Assembly: GCA_011051475.1 (NCBI GenBank)
Contig: DRLE01000236.1
Location: 1 to 15,231, forward strand
DNA: 15,231 nt
Reading direction: 5' to 3'
From: Gammaproteobacteria bacterium
GTDB taxonomy: Bacteria; Pseudomonadota; Gammaproteobacteria; SZUA-229
Below the pieces are notes generated by a model. The model did not search any database. It was not told the DNA's origin and worked only from the letters and a program-made list of their open reading frames with translations. The translations under genes were made by a program, and so were the position numbers. Below are positions 6,590-13,809 of the stretch, one piece after another; the stretch's first letter is position 1, and each line of letters opens with the position of its first letter.

Positions 6590-6665
6590 TGGTGGGTGCT
6601 GAGGGAGTCGAACCCCCGACATTCGCCTTGTAAGGGCGACGCTCTACCAGCTGAGCTAAGCACCC
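6590..6665 (-). tRNA. tRNA-Val (anticodon TAC)
   Basis: 76 bases including encoded CCA (6590-6592). Acceptor GGGTGCT (6659-6665) pairs with 6594-6600; anticodon TAC at 6630-6632; T-arm GGGGGTTCGACTCCC. It begins 14 bases after the hupB stop codon, too close for a separate promoter, so it should be processed from the hupB transcript. Confidence 0.97.
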
Positions 6666-6679
6666 CTGCTGAAGGCGCG

Positions 6680-6952
6680 CTAGTTTACTGCATCTTTTAA
6701 CGCTTTACCAGGCTTAAATGCAGGAACTTTTGCAGCAGCAATCTGGATTTCTGCACCGGTCTGCGGGTTACGACCCGTGCGAGCAGCTCTTTCACGTACC
6801 AGGAAGGTACCAAAGCCTACAACGCCGACCTGCTCACCTTTGGCCAGTGTATCGGTAATTGTTCCAAGCACAGCGTCAACAGCACGTGCAGCGTCAGCCT
6901 TGGTTAAGCCTGTTGACTCTGCAACAGCATCAGTAAGTTCTGTTTTATTCAT
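6680..6952 (-). CDS. hupB: DNA-binding protein HU-beta
   Basis: Small histone-like protein that bends and compacts DNA as a dimer. The 90-residue product (E. coli HupB 90) starts MNKTELTDAVAESTGLTKADA and carries the HU/IHF signature GFGTFLVRERAARTGRNPQTG at about 46-66, including the RNPQTG turn at the tip of the DNA-binding arm, and ends with PAFKPGKALKDAVN. A Shine-Dalgarno AGGA at 6960-6963 lies 7 bases before the ATG. It has a near-consensus promoter and a leader of about 120 bases. tRNA-Val and tRNA-Asp follow directly, making a mixed protein/tRNA transcript that ends at the terminator 6461-6500. Confidence 0.97.
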   Translation of the reverse strand: MNKTELTDAVAESTGLTKADAARAVDAVLGTITDTLAKGEQVGVVGFGTFLVRERAARTGRNPQTGAEIQIAAAKVPAFKPGKALKDAVN

Positions 6953-7081
6953 TGATTTTTCCTATGAGTAGGTGTGTTAAAAAAGATAACTGAAAGATTT
7001 TTTTATTCTGGTTTTTAACGATTGAAAATCCACCGGCAACTGCGCAACGTCCGGCAAAGCCCAATATTTTTCTAAGCGGGA
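6953..7081 (-). promoter_or_regulatory. Long 5' leader of hupB
   Basis: Transcribed leader of about 120 bases between the predicted start near 7075 and the ATG. It contains an A/T-rich inverted repeat of 8 bases, GTTAAAAA at 6976-6983 with TTTTTAAC at 7012-7019, just upstream of the ribosome-binding site, and a CCGG/CCGG pair farther up. No known riboswitch is recognised. No gene fits in 6953-7268 apart from this leader, the promoter and the lon terminator. Confidence 0.4.
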
Positions 7082-7110
7082 TTTATACAGTGAGTTAAGG
7101 GGCGTGTCAA
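7082..7110 (-). promoter_or_regulatory. Sigma-70 promoter for hupB (-35 TTGACA, -10 TATAAA)
   Basis: On the minus strand a perfect -35 TTGACA (7105-7110) and a 5-of-6 -10 TATAAA (7082-7087) are separated by exactly 17 bases. This is the best promoter in the window and lies between the lon terminator and hupB, so hupB and the two tRNAs are transcribed independently of lon. Confidence 0.78.
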
Positions 7111-7161
7111 TCAGAAATCGCCAATAACGCTGCTATTTCAAGCTTTTTTGACTATCAGGCA

Positions 7162-7195
7162 CAAAAAACGGCCTCGCAAACCATTGCGAGGCCGT
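7162..7195 (-). terminator. Rho-independent terminator of lon
   Basis: Minus-strand hairpin with a perfect 12-base stem, ACGGCCTCGCAA (7184-7195) against 7168-7179, a 4-base loop, and a run of T from 7168 to 7163. It is about 75 bases past the lon stop codon. On the plus strand it is followed by only a weak T tract. Confidence 0.9.
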
Positions 7196-7268
7196 CTTTG
7201 TGATTACAGTTATGTTATTAAATTATAAAATTCAAATTAATATTCAGCTGTTTTAACACCTGCCATCA

Positions 7269-9719
7269 TTAATGCCGTAAGGTGCGCTCGGACTTCTTGC
7301 CCTTGGCAGAGGACTTCTTCGCGACCGGTGGCGCTTCACCACCTTCCGCGTCCTCCAGCGGCTCTGGCATTTCCGTCAGCGCCAGTTCCAGTACTTCGTC
7401 GATCCAGCGCACCGGTTTCACTTCCAGTTTGTTTAAAATGTTCTTGGGAATTTCCACCAGGTCTTTTTCATTCTCCTTGGGAATAAGAACCGTTTTAATT
7501 CCTGCACGATGTGCCGCCAGCAGTTTTTCCTTCAGGCCGCCGATCGGCAGGACTTCACCACGAAGGGTAATTTCTCCGGTCATGGCCACATTGGCATTGA
7601 CCGGCTTCTTCGTCAGTGAGGATGCCAGTGCGGTACACATGCCGACACCGGCACTGGGACCGTCCTTGGGCGTTGCGCCTTCAGGCACATGCACATGGAT
7701 ATCGATTTTTTCCTGGAAATCCGGTGGCAGTCCAAGCGCTGCCGCACGGCTGCGGATAACCGTCATAGCCGCCTGTATGGATTCCTGCATGACATCACCG
7801 AGCTGACCGGTATAGGACAGTTTGCCCTTGCCCGGCATCACAGCCGATTCGATGGTCAGCAGTTCGCCGCCGACTTCCGTCCAGGCCAGGCCGTTAACCT
7901 GTCCGATCTGGTCATTATCTTCAGCCACACCGTAGCGGAAGCGGCGCCCACCCAGATATTTCTCCAGGTTCTTCGGCGTTACCTTGGTTACCGCCGGCGC
8001 ATCCTTCTTGCTCAGAACGACATCTTTCACCACCTTGCGGCAGATCTTGGCAATTTCACGCTCGATGCTGCGCACACCTGCTTCGCGGGTGTAGTAGCGA
8101 ACGATATCGCGCAGGGCGGCATCACTGACATGCAACTCATCCTCTTTAAGGCCATTGCTTTTCTTCTGCTTGGGCAGCAGGTAGTTTTTCGCAATCTCGA
8201 CCTTCTCATCTTCGGTGTAACCCGGAATGCGAATCACTTCCATGCGGTCAAGCAACGGACCCGGAATATTCATGCTGTTGGCCGTAGCCACGAACATGAC
8301 ATCCGAGAGGTCGAAATCGACTTCAAGATAGTGGTCCGAGAAGGTATGGTTCTGTTCGGGATCAAGCACCTCCAGCAGGGCTGAAGCCGGGTCACCGCGA
8401 AAATCAGCCGCCATCTTGTCGATTTCATCGAGCAGGAACAGCGGGTTGCGGGTGCCAACCTTGCACAGATTCTGGATAATCTTGCCCGGCAGTGAACCGA
8501 TATAGGTGCGACGGTGACCGCGGATTTCGGACTCATCACGTACGCCACCCAGTGCCATACGGGTATATTTACGTCCGGTGGCCCTGGCAATGGAACGACC
8601 CAGCGAGGTCTTGCCCACACCCGGTGGTCCCACCAGACACAGAATCGGCCCCTTGAGTTTTTTCACGCGCTGCTGCACGGCAAGGTATTCAAGAATACGT
8701 TCTTTTACCTTGTCCAGACCGTAGTGATCATCATTAAGGACTTTTTCAGCGCGTGCAAGGTCGTGCTTGATCTTGGATTTCTTCTTCCACGGGCAGTCAA
8801 CCAGCCAGTCGATATAGTTGCGCACGACGGTGGCTTCCGCCGACATCGGCGACATCATTTTCAGCTTGTTGAGCTCGGCTTCGGCCTTTTTACGGGCCTC
8901 CTTGCTCATGCCGGATTTTTCGATGCGCTGCTCCAGCTCCTCGATTTCATTCGGTGTGTCTTCCATATCACCCAGCTCTTTCTGAATGGCTTTCATCTGC
9001 TCATTCAGGTAATACTCGCGCTGGCTTTTTTCCATCTGCTGCTTGACGCGGCCGCGGATACGTTTTTCGATCTGCAGCATGTCGATCTCGCCGTCGATCA
9101 GCTTCATAATGTATTCAAGACGATCATGCACATTGGCAATCTCGAGGATTTTCTGTTTTTCCTCAAGTTTCAGCGACATGTGCGCGGCAATGGTATCGGA
9201 CAGGCGCGACGGATCGTCGATGCCGGCCAGTGAGGTCAGAATCTCGGCAGGAACCTTCTTGTTGAGTTTGACGTACTGGTCGAACACGCTGAGCGTTGAG
9301 CGGGAAAGGATTTCCAGTTCCTGCTCGTCGGCAGACAGCTCGTCTTCCATCAGGGTATAACCGGCAACATAGAAATCGCCGCTCTGTTTCATGCCCTCGA
9401 TATGCGCACGCTGCGCGCCCTCAACCAGCACCTTGATAGTGCCGTCAGGCAGTTTCAACAGTTGCAGGATAGTTGCCAGGGTACCGATGCTGTGTACATC
9501 GTCAATGCTCGGGTCATCGATATCCGCGCTTTTCTGCGCGACCAGAAGAATCTGTTTATTATCCTGCATGGCGGCATCAAGCGCCTGTATGGATTTTTCA
9601 CGACCAACAAACAGGGGGATAACCATGTGTGGATATACCACGACATCACGCAGGGGTAAAACGGGTACTTCCGATGATGTGGTTATTACGCTGTTCTCTT
9701 TGTTTTCTGTGCTAGCCAT
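7269..9719 (-). CDS. lon: ATP-dependent protease Lon (La)
   Basis: Cytoplasmic hexameric AAA+ serine protease that degrades misfolded proteins and short-lived regulators. The 816-residue product has the N-terminal substrate-binding domain (PVLPLRDVVVYPHMVIPLFVGR, from 18), a coiled-coil linker at about 205-290, Walker A GPPGVGKT (364-371), Walker B LFLLDEID (427-434), and the proteolytic domain with catalytic Ser689 (TPKDGPSAG) and Lys732 (GGLKEK), spaced 43 apart as in E. coli. It is about 30 residues longer than E. coli Lon (784), partly because of a C-terminal tail rich in Glu/Ala then Lys/Ser (about 785-816). A Shine-Dalgarno AGAGGT lies at 9724-9729. It follows clpX after 200 bases and has its own terminator. 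A heat-shock-like promoter candidate lies upstream. Confidence 0.97.
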   Translation of the reverse strand: MASTENKENSVITTSSEVPVLPLRDVVVYPHMVIPLFVGREKSIQALDAAMQDNKQILLVAQKSADIDDPSIDDVHSIGTLATILQLLKLPDGTIKVLVEGAQRAHIEGMKQSGDFYVAGYTLMEDELSADEQELEILSRSTLSVFDQYVKLNKKVPAEILTSLAGIDDPSRLSDTIAAHMSLKLEEKQKILEIANVHDRLEYIMKLIDGEIDMLQIEKRIRGRVKQQMEKSQREYYLNEQMKAIQKELGDMEDTPNEIEELEQRIEKSGMSKEARKKAEAELNKLKMMSPMSAEATVVRNYIDWLVDCPWKKKSKIKHDLARAEKVLNDDHYGLDKVKERILEYLAVQQRVKKLKGPILCLVGPPGVGKTSLGRSIARATGRKYTRMALGGVRDESEIRGHRRTYIGSLPGKIIQNLCKVGTRNPLFLLDEIDKMAADFRGDPASALLEVLDPEQNHTFSDHYLEVDFDLSDVMFVATANSMNIPGPLLDRMEVIRIPGYTEDEKVEIAKNYLLPKQKKSNGLKEDELHVSDAALRDIVRYYTREAGVRSIEREIAKICRKVVKDVVLSKKDAPAVTKVTPKNLEKYLGGRRFRYGVAEDNDQIGQVNGLAWTEVGGELLTIESAVMPGKGKLSYTGQLGDVMQESIQAAMTVIRSRAAALGLPPDFQEKIDIHVHVPEGATPKDGPSAGVGMCTALASSLTKKPVNANVAMTGEITLRGEVLPIGGLKEKLLAAHRAGIKTVLIPKENEKDLVEIPKNILNKLEVKPVRWIDEVLELALTEMPEPLEDAEGGEAPPVAKKSSAKGKKSERTLRH

Positions 9720-9747
9720 GGCTACCTCTAAATATTATTCGTTATAG

Positions 9748-9778
9748 TTATGTGTAGACAAACGCAAAGCATTTCAAG
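9748..9778 (-). promoter_or_regulatory. Candidate heat-shock (sigma-32-type) promoter for lon
   Basis: Minus-strand CTTGAAA (9772-9778), identical to the sigma-32 -35 core, is followed after 16 bases by ACACATAA (9748-9755), which matches the CCCCATnT -10 only at four positions, including CAT. Family knowledge (lon is a heat-shock gene in E. coli) makes the location plausible; the -10 is poor. Confidence 0.35.
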
Positions 9779-9845
9779 GGAGGCTGTCCAAAAAAAAGGC
9801 TTTTTCAGGGCAAGCGCCTGTTATTGCTGAGAGAATCTTTCATGA

Positions 9846-9877
9846 TTATGCGACCCTCTGTTAAGAGGACCGCATAA
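9846..9877. repeat. Imperfect 32-base palindrome between clpX and lon
   Basis: Arms 9846-9859 and 9864-9877 pair over 14 bases around a 4-base loop. In the minus-strand RNA all pairs are Watson-Crick except two adjacent G-U wobbles in the middle. It lies 45 bases past the clpX stop. No T tract follows on either strand, so it is not a standard intrinsic terminator; it could be an mRNA-stabilising or processing hairpin. Confidence 0.6.
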
Positions 9878-9919
9878 CATCTGTTTCACGTTGGCCCACT
9901 GGTTGCGGCCAGGTGTTGC

Positions 9920-11209
9920 TTATGACTGTTTTTCCTGTGGCAGAGGCTCGGCTTCCGCGCCCCCCTCATACACCAGATAGGGCTGGTTGCTGCCTTCGAC
10001 CACGGCTTCATCGATTACCACGCGGGAAACGCCTTCCAGAGAGGGCAGCTCATACATGGTATCAAGCAGAATATTTTCCAGGATGGTGCGCAGTCCGCGG
10101 GCGCCGGTCTTGCGCTCCATGGCCTTCTTGGCAATGGCGTGCAGGGCTTCCTCACGCAGCTCCAGTTCACTGCCTTCCATCTCGATCATCTTGCCATACT
10201 GCTTGGTCAGCGCGTTCTTCGGCTCGGTCAGAATGGTGACCAGGGCGTCTTCATCCAGTTCTTCCAGGGTGGCAACCACCGGCAGGCGGCCGACAAACTC
10301 AGGAATCAGGCCGTAGGCGATGAGATCATCGGCCTCCAGCTTGTCGATCAGCTCGTGCGCCTTGCTTTCCTCATCCTTGGTTTTCACCTCGGCGCCAAAG
10401 CCGATGCCGCCTTTTTCGGAGCGGTCACGGATAACCTTGTCAAGGCCGGCAAAAGCACCGCCACAGATAAACAGGATATTGGCGGTGTCCACCTGCAGGA
10501 ACTCCTGCTGCGGGTGCTTGCGCCCACCCTGCGGCGGCACGGAAGCCACGGTGCCTTCGATCAGCTTCAGCAGCGCCTGCTGTACGCCTTCGCCGGAGAC
10601 GTCTCGGGTAATCGAGGGGTTGTCGGACTTGCGGGAAATCTTGTCGATTTCATCAATATAGACAATGCCGGTCTGCGCCTTTTCTACATCGTAGTCGCAC
10701 TTCTGCAGCAGCTTCTGGATAATGTTTTCCACGTCCTCACCCACATAACCGGCCTCGGTCAGCGTGGTGGCATCGGCGATGGTAAAAGGTACATCCAGCA
10801 GGCGAGCAAGGGTTTCGGCCAGCAGTGTCTTGCCCGAGCCGGTGGGGCCGATCATCAGGATATTGCTCTTCGACAGCTCGACTTCGTCTTTTTTATGCTT
10901 AACTTCCAGTCGCTTATAGTGGTTATAAACGGCAACAGAAAGAATTTTCTTGGCACGCGCCTGACCGATAACGTAATCATCAAGGATGGCGTTGATTTCG
11001 CGCGGAGTTGGTAACTTCTTGATAGCAGAGCTGGTTTCGTCTTCCAGCTCTTCAAGAATAATATCATTGCAAAGCTCAACACATTCGTCGCAAACATAGA
11101 CGGAGGGGCCGGCTATCAGCTTTTTGACTTCATGCTGGCTTTTGCCGCAGAAGGAACAGTACAGCAGCTTTTCTGTATCGTTTCCGTTACTGGTTTTGTC
11201 GTCGTTCAT
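9920..11209 (-). CDS. clpX: ClpX, ATP-dependent unfoldase subunit of ClpXP
   Basis: Hexameric AAA+ unfoldase that recognises tagged substrates such as ssrA-tagged proteins and feeds them to ClpP. The 429-residue product (E. coli 424) is complete: an N-terminal zinc-binding domain with Cys18, Cys21, Cys40 and Cys43; Walker A GPTGSGKT (121-128); pore-1 loop GYVG (154-157); Walker B IVYIDEID (182-189); pore-2 RKH (230-232); the IGF loop that docks on ClpP (269-271); and sensor-2 GARGLR (369-374). The start is followed at once by the zinc domain and preceded by a purine-rich GAGATGAG. Unlike the tight clpP-clpX operon of E. coli, 285 bases and a strong terminator separate it from clpP, so it probably has its own promoter. 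Confidence 0.97.
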   Translation of the reverse strand: MNDDKTSNGNDTEKLLYCSFCGKSQHEVKKLIAGPSVYVCDECVELCNDIILEELEDETSSAIKKLPTPREINAILDDYVIGQARAKKILSVAVYNHYKRLEVKHKKDEVELSKSNILMIGPTGSGKTLLAETLARLLDVPFTIADATTLTEAGYVGEDVENIIQKLLQKCDYDVEKAQTGIVYIDEIDKISRKSDNPSITRDVSGEGVQQALLKLIEGTVASVPPQGGRKHPQQEFLQVDTANILFICGGAFAGLDKVIRDRSEKGGIGFGAEVKTKDEESKAHELIDKLEADDLIAYGLIPEFVGRLPVVATLEELDEDALVTILTEPKNALTKQYGKMIEMEGSELELREEALHAIAKKAMERKTGARGLRTILENILLDTMYELPSLEGVSRVVIDEAVVEGSNQPYLVYEGGAEAEPLPQEKQS

Positions 11210-11304
11210 AACTCATCTCTTAACACAATTAGCAACATCTTACCGCAATTGTTGCAGGTAATACCTTGCCAATTTGTGTGTCTTCTTTCAAGTGATTAAC
11301 AGGC

Positions 11305-11319
11305 ATTATTCAGAATAAT
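11305..11319. promoter_or_regulatory. Short palindrome upstream of clpX
   Basis: ATTATT-CAG-AATAAT is a perfect 6-base inverted repeat with a 3-base centre in the clpX upstream region. It has operator-like size and A/T content, but no known regulator site is recognised. A CTTGAAA on the minus strand (11286-11292) lies beside it, without a matching sigma-32 -10. The rest of 11210-11454 is A/T-rich with no gene. Confidence 0.25.
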
Positions 11320-11454
11320 CGGTCAGCCTGCCTGTTTCCTTTAATAGACCATAGCGCATAGATAAAATTCATAAAGCAATTTTGCGCAAGATTCCGATAA
11401 AAAGCGAAAAAATGGCTTTTTTGCGCAAAAAATCCCGCCCAGAGGCCATATAGC

Positions 11455-11479
11455 AAAAACGGGGCAAAAGCCCCGTTTT
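11455..11479 (-). terminator. Rho-independent terminator after clpP
   Basis: Perfect 10-base stem AAAACGGGGC/GCCCCGTTTT with a 4-base loop, followed on the minus strand by T residues (TTTTT at 11459-11455). It begins 15 bases past the clpP stop and lies upstream of clpX. The plus strand also has a TTTT in the stem. Confidence 0.88.
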
Positions 11480-11494
11480 CTGTCAGTGAGCGAG

Positions 11495-12148
11495 CTAATC
11501 GCCCGTCAGGCTGCCGGCCGTACCACGCGTATCAAGCACCTCGTCTATCAGGCCGTATTCCTTTGCCATCTCGGCGTCCATGAAATTGTCACGCTCGGTG
11601 TCCTTGTCGATGGTTTCGATACTCTGGCCGGTATGCCCTGCCAGCAGCTTGTTCAGCTGCTCACGGATTTTCAGGATTTCCCTGGCATGAATATCGATAT
11701 CACTGGCCTGCCCCTGGAAACCGCCCAGTGGCTGATGAATCATGACCCGGGAATGCGGCAGGGCATAGCGCTTGCCCTTCTCACCCGCTGCCAGCAGAAC
11801 CGCGCCCATACTGGCCGCCTGGCCGACACACAGCGTGCTGATATGCGGCTTGATAAACTGCATGGTATCGTAGATGGCCAGTCCGGCGGTTACCGAGCCG
11901 CCAGGAGAATTGATATACACCGATATATCCTTGTCCGGGTTTTCAGACTCCAGAAACAGTAACTGCGCAACCACCAGATTGGCCATATGGTCCTCGATCG
12001 GACCGACGATAAAGATGACACGCTCTTTCAGCAGGCGTGAATAAATATCATAGGAACGCTCGCCGCGGGAAGTCTGCTCGACCACCATCGGGACCAGGCC
12101 CAGGTTCTGTGTGTTCAGTGCACCGTTATTATTGTTATCAATCATCAT
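11495..12148 (-). CDS. clpP: ClpP, proteolytic subunit of ClpXP
   Basis: Serine peptidase that forms a two-ring, 14-subunit chamber; it degrades substrates unfolded by ClpX. The 217-residue product shows the complete triad Ser113 (GQAASMGA), His138 (MIHQPLGG) and Asp187 (DTERDNFM), each two positions beyond E. coli Ser111, His136 and Asp185 in precursor numbering. The early NLGLVPMVVEQTSRGERSYDIYSRLL segment is the expected start of the mature chain. The first residues, MMIDNNNNGALNTQ, are a short propeptide-like extension; the start could be either of two adjacent ATG codons, 12148 or 12145. It begins 23 bases after the tig stop codon and is probably cotranscribed with it; a strong terminator follows. 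Confidence 0.97.
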   Translation of the reverse strand: MMIDNNNNGALNTQNLGLVPMVVEQTSRGERSYDIYSRLLKERVIFIVGPIEDHMANLVVAQLLFLESENPDKDISVYINSPGGSVTAGLAIYDTMQFIKPHISTLCVGQAASMGAVLLAAGEKGKRYALPHSRVMIHQPLGGFQGQASDIDIHAREILKIREQLNKLLAGHTGQSIETIDKDTERDNFMDAEMAKEYGLIDEVLDTRGTAGSLTGD

Positions 12149-12171
12149 CTGTGCCGTTGTTGTGTTAAGGC

Positions 12172-13461
12172 TTATTTAGCCGCTTCAGGGTTCATCACTT
12201 CGTCAAACGTCTTGTTTGATTCACTGACTTTAGCCTGTTCTGCAATCCAGTCAACCACTTTATCTTCCATGACCAGTGTCTGTACGCCGCCCAGCAGTTC
12301 CTGATTGCTCATGTAATAACGTACGAATTCTTCCGGATCGTCATAATCCTTGGACATTTCTTCGATGCGTTCCTTGATGGCATCCGCATCGATATTCAGT
12401 GAGGCCATCTTGGCCACTTCCGCCAGCAGCATGCCCAGCTGCACGCGACGCTTCGCCTCGTCCATAAACAGCTCGACATCCAGGCCGCTGCCCTGCCCCT
12501 GCGCTTCCATCTGTTTTTTCAGGTTTTCGGCTTCCTCGCGTACGATCGCAGACGGCACATCAACCGGGTTGGCTGCAAGCAGCGCATCCATAACGTTTTC
12601 CTTGAGAAGGACGCGCAGGCGTTTGTTCAGCTCACGCTCCATATTGTCACGGATTTCCTTTTTCAGTTGCTCGACATCACCACTTTCGACTCCGAAGGCT
12701 TTGGCGAATTCCTCATCGATCTCGGGCAGCTTCGGCTCTTCGACCTTTTTCACGGTAACAGCAAACTCGGCGGCCTTGCCGGCGAGATCCTTGGCCGCAT
12801 AATCTTCCGGGAAGGTGACCGGGAAGGTCTTCTCATCACCGGCTTTCAGGCCCTTCAGGGCTTCTTCAAAGCCATCTATCATCTGACCGGAACCCAGTTC
12901 AACCGGCATATCCTTGCCACTGCCGCCATCGAATTCCTCGCCATCAATGCTGCCGACAAAATCAATGGTGACGCGGTCACCGTCAGTCGCTTCGCGCTCG
13001 ACTTCCTGCCAGTCCATTTTCTGCTTGCGCAATACCTCGATCATATTATCGACATCGCTGTCGGCAACTTCGGCGCTGGTTTTTTCAATGGCCATATCCG
13101 AAAGGGAAGCAACAGCGACTTCAGGATAAACCTCGAATATTGCGGTGTACTGCATGGCTTCACCCAGCACGGCCGGCTCGGCTTCAATACGCGGATCGCC
13201 GGCCGGGCGCAGGTTTTCCTGGGCCAGGGCGTCGCGGAAGGTACTTTGCATCAGGTCGCCAGCCACTTCCTGTAGAACCGCCTGTGAGTATTTCTGCTTG
13301 AGCACCTTCAACGGCACCTTGCCCGGACGGAAACCGTCCACACGCACGGAGTTCTTCATGGAATTCAAGCGGTTATTGACTTCCTGCTCAACGGTTTCTG
13401 CGGGCACCTGTACCGTTAATTTGCGCTCTAAACCTTCACCCGCTTCCACTGAAACTTGCAT
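12172..13461 (-). CDS. tig: Trigger factor, ribosome-associated chaperone
   Basis: First chaperone met by nascent chains at the ribosome exit tunnel, with peptidyl-prolyl isomerase activity. From the ATG at 13461 the product has 429 residues (E. coli 432): MQVSVEAGEGLERKLTVQVP, the ribosome-docking signature GFRPGKVP (43-50), an FKBP-type domain around 155-240 (DRVTIDFVGSIDGEEFDGG to FPEDYAAKDLAGK), and a long helical C-terminal region. The same frame stays open upstream to 13569, but that extension runs into tRNA-Leu and lacks family similarity; the GAGGTG ribosome-binding site at 13465-13470 fixes the shorter start. clpP follows after 23 bases. Confidence 0.97.
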   Translation of the reverse strand: MQVSVEAGEGLERKLTVQVPAETVEQEVNNRLNSMKNSVRVDGFRPGKVPLKVLKQKYSQAVLQEVAGDLMQSTFRDALAQENLRPAGDPRIEAEPAVLGEAMQYTAIFEVYPEVAVASLSDMAIEKTSAEVADSDVDNMIEVLRKQKMDWQEVEREATDGDRVTIDFVGSIDGEEFDGGSGKDMPVELGSGQMIDGFEEALKGLKAGDEKTFPVTFPEDYAAKDLAGKAAEFAVTVKKVEEPKLPEIDEEFAKAFGVESGDVEQLKKEIRDNMERELNKRLRVLLKENVMDALLAANPVDVPSAIVREEAENLKKQMEAQGQGSGLDVELFMDEAKRRVQLGMLLAEVAKMASLNIDADAIKERIEEMSKDYDDPEEFVRYYMSNQELLGGVQTLVMEDKVVDWIAEQAKVSESNKTFDEVMNPEAAK

Positions 13462-13464
13462 AAT

Positions 13465-13470
13465 CACCTC
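13465..13470 (-). promoter_or_regulatory. Ribosome-binding site that fixes the tig start
   Basis: GAGGTG on the minus strand, 3 bases upstream of the ATG at 13461 (counting from the end of GAGGTG; the anti-SD match continues into GAGGTGATT). It selects this start over an in-frame one at 13569 that would overlap tRNA-Leu. Confidence 0.75.
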
Positions 13471-13504
13471 GGACTGTCGGCTACTCTCTCTGTTAGCCCT
13501 GAAT

Positions 13505-13527
13505 TGTTGAAAAATAATGTTGAAAAA

Positions 13528-13528
<1 letters not shown>
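13505..13528. repeat. 11-base direct repeat just downstream of tRNA-Leu
   Basis: TGTTGAAAAAT occurs at 13505-13515 and again at 13518-13528, 13 bases apart, in the gap between tRNA-Leu and tig; the last base of the second copy is part of the tRNA CCA end. Probably a small local duplication. No intrinsic terminator is visible between tRNA-Leu and tig. Confidence 0.55.
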
Positions 13529-13612
<84 letters not shown>

Positions 13613-13636
13613 CTGTTGCTTCCGGTTAAGACGCTG

Positions 13637-13664
13637 ATTTTACCATAAAAAAAGGCGGTGATAA
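13637..13664 (-). promoter_or_regulatory. Candidate extended -10 promoter for tRNA-Leu-tig-clpP
   Basis: On the minus strand, TGG then TAAAAT (13637-13645) forms an extended -10 with a 5-of-6 hexamer; TTATCA (13659-13664), 4 of 6 to consensus, lies 16 bases upstream. That -35 falls in the loop and stem of the terminator of the preceding tRNA unit. Transcription would start about 18 bases before tRNA-Leu. Confidence 0.55.
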
Positions 13665-13671
13665 CCGCCTT
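13647..13671 (-). terminator. Rho-independent terminator after tRNA-Lys
   Basis: Minus-strand hairpin AAGGCGGT (13664-13671), 4-base loop, ACCGCCTT (13652-13659), followed by T residues to 13647 (seven T in all, two within the stem). It ends the tRNA-Pro-Arg-His-Lys transcript and lies only 34 bases upstream of tRNA-Leu. Confidence 0.85.
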
Positions 13672-13701
13672 GATGCGCAAAACCAGAGTACTTAAAGAAT
13701 A

Positions 13702-13777
13702 TGGTGGGCCCTCGGGGACTCGAACCCCGGACCAAGAGATTAAGAGTCTCCTGCTCTACCAGCTGAGCTAAAGGCCC
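13702..13777 (-). tRNA. tRNA-Lys (anticodon CTT)
   Basis: 76 bases including encoded CCA (13702-13704). Acceptor GGGCCTT (13771-13777) pairs with 13706-13712 with one G-U pair; anticodon CTT at 13742-13744 in loop CTCTTAA; T-arm CGGGGTTCGAGTCCCCG. It reads AAG only; the tRNA-Lys for AAA must be elsewhere in the genome. Confidence 0.95.
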
Positions 13778-13785
13778 AAATTATC

Positions 13786-13803
13786 ACACCCTCGCCAGGG
13801 TGT
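13786..13803. other. Spacer hairpin between tRNA-His and tRNA-Lys
   Basis: ACACCCT (13786-13792) and AGGGTGT (13797-13803) form a perfect 7-base stem with a 4-base loop in the 32-base spacer. No T run follows, so it is more likely a precursor-processing structure than a terminator. Confidence 0.5.
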
Positions 13804-13809
13804 TTAATA

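Noticed and set aside
6363..6602. Small open frames over the tRNA-Asp/tRNA-Val region on both strands
   Set aside because: The products (GFEPATSG, GRGFESRPV) are typical translations of tRNA T-arms, a frequent false gene prediction. The frames at 13740-13928 and 14052-14390 are rejected for the same reason.
9788..9825. Run of eight T on the minus strand between clpX and lon as a terminator
   Set aside because: The sequence before it gives only a weak 3-4 base stem well away from the T run; not convincing.
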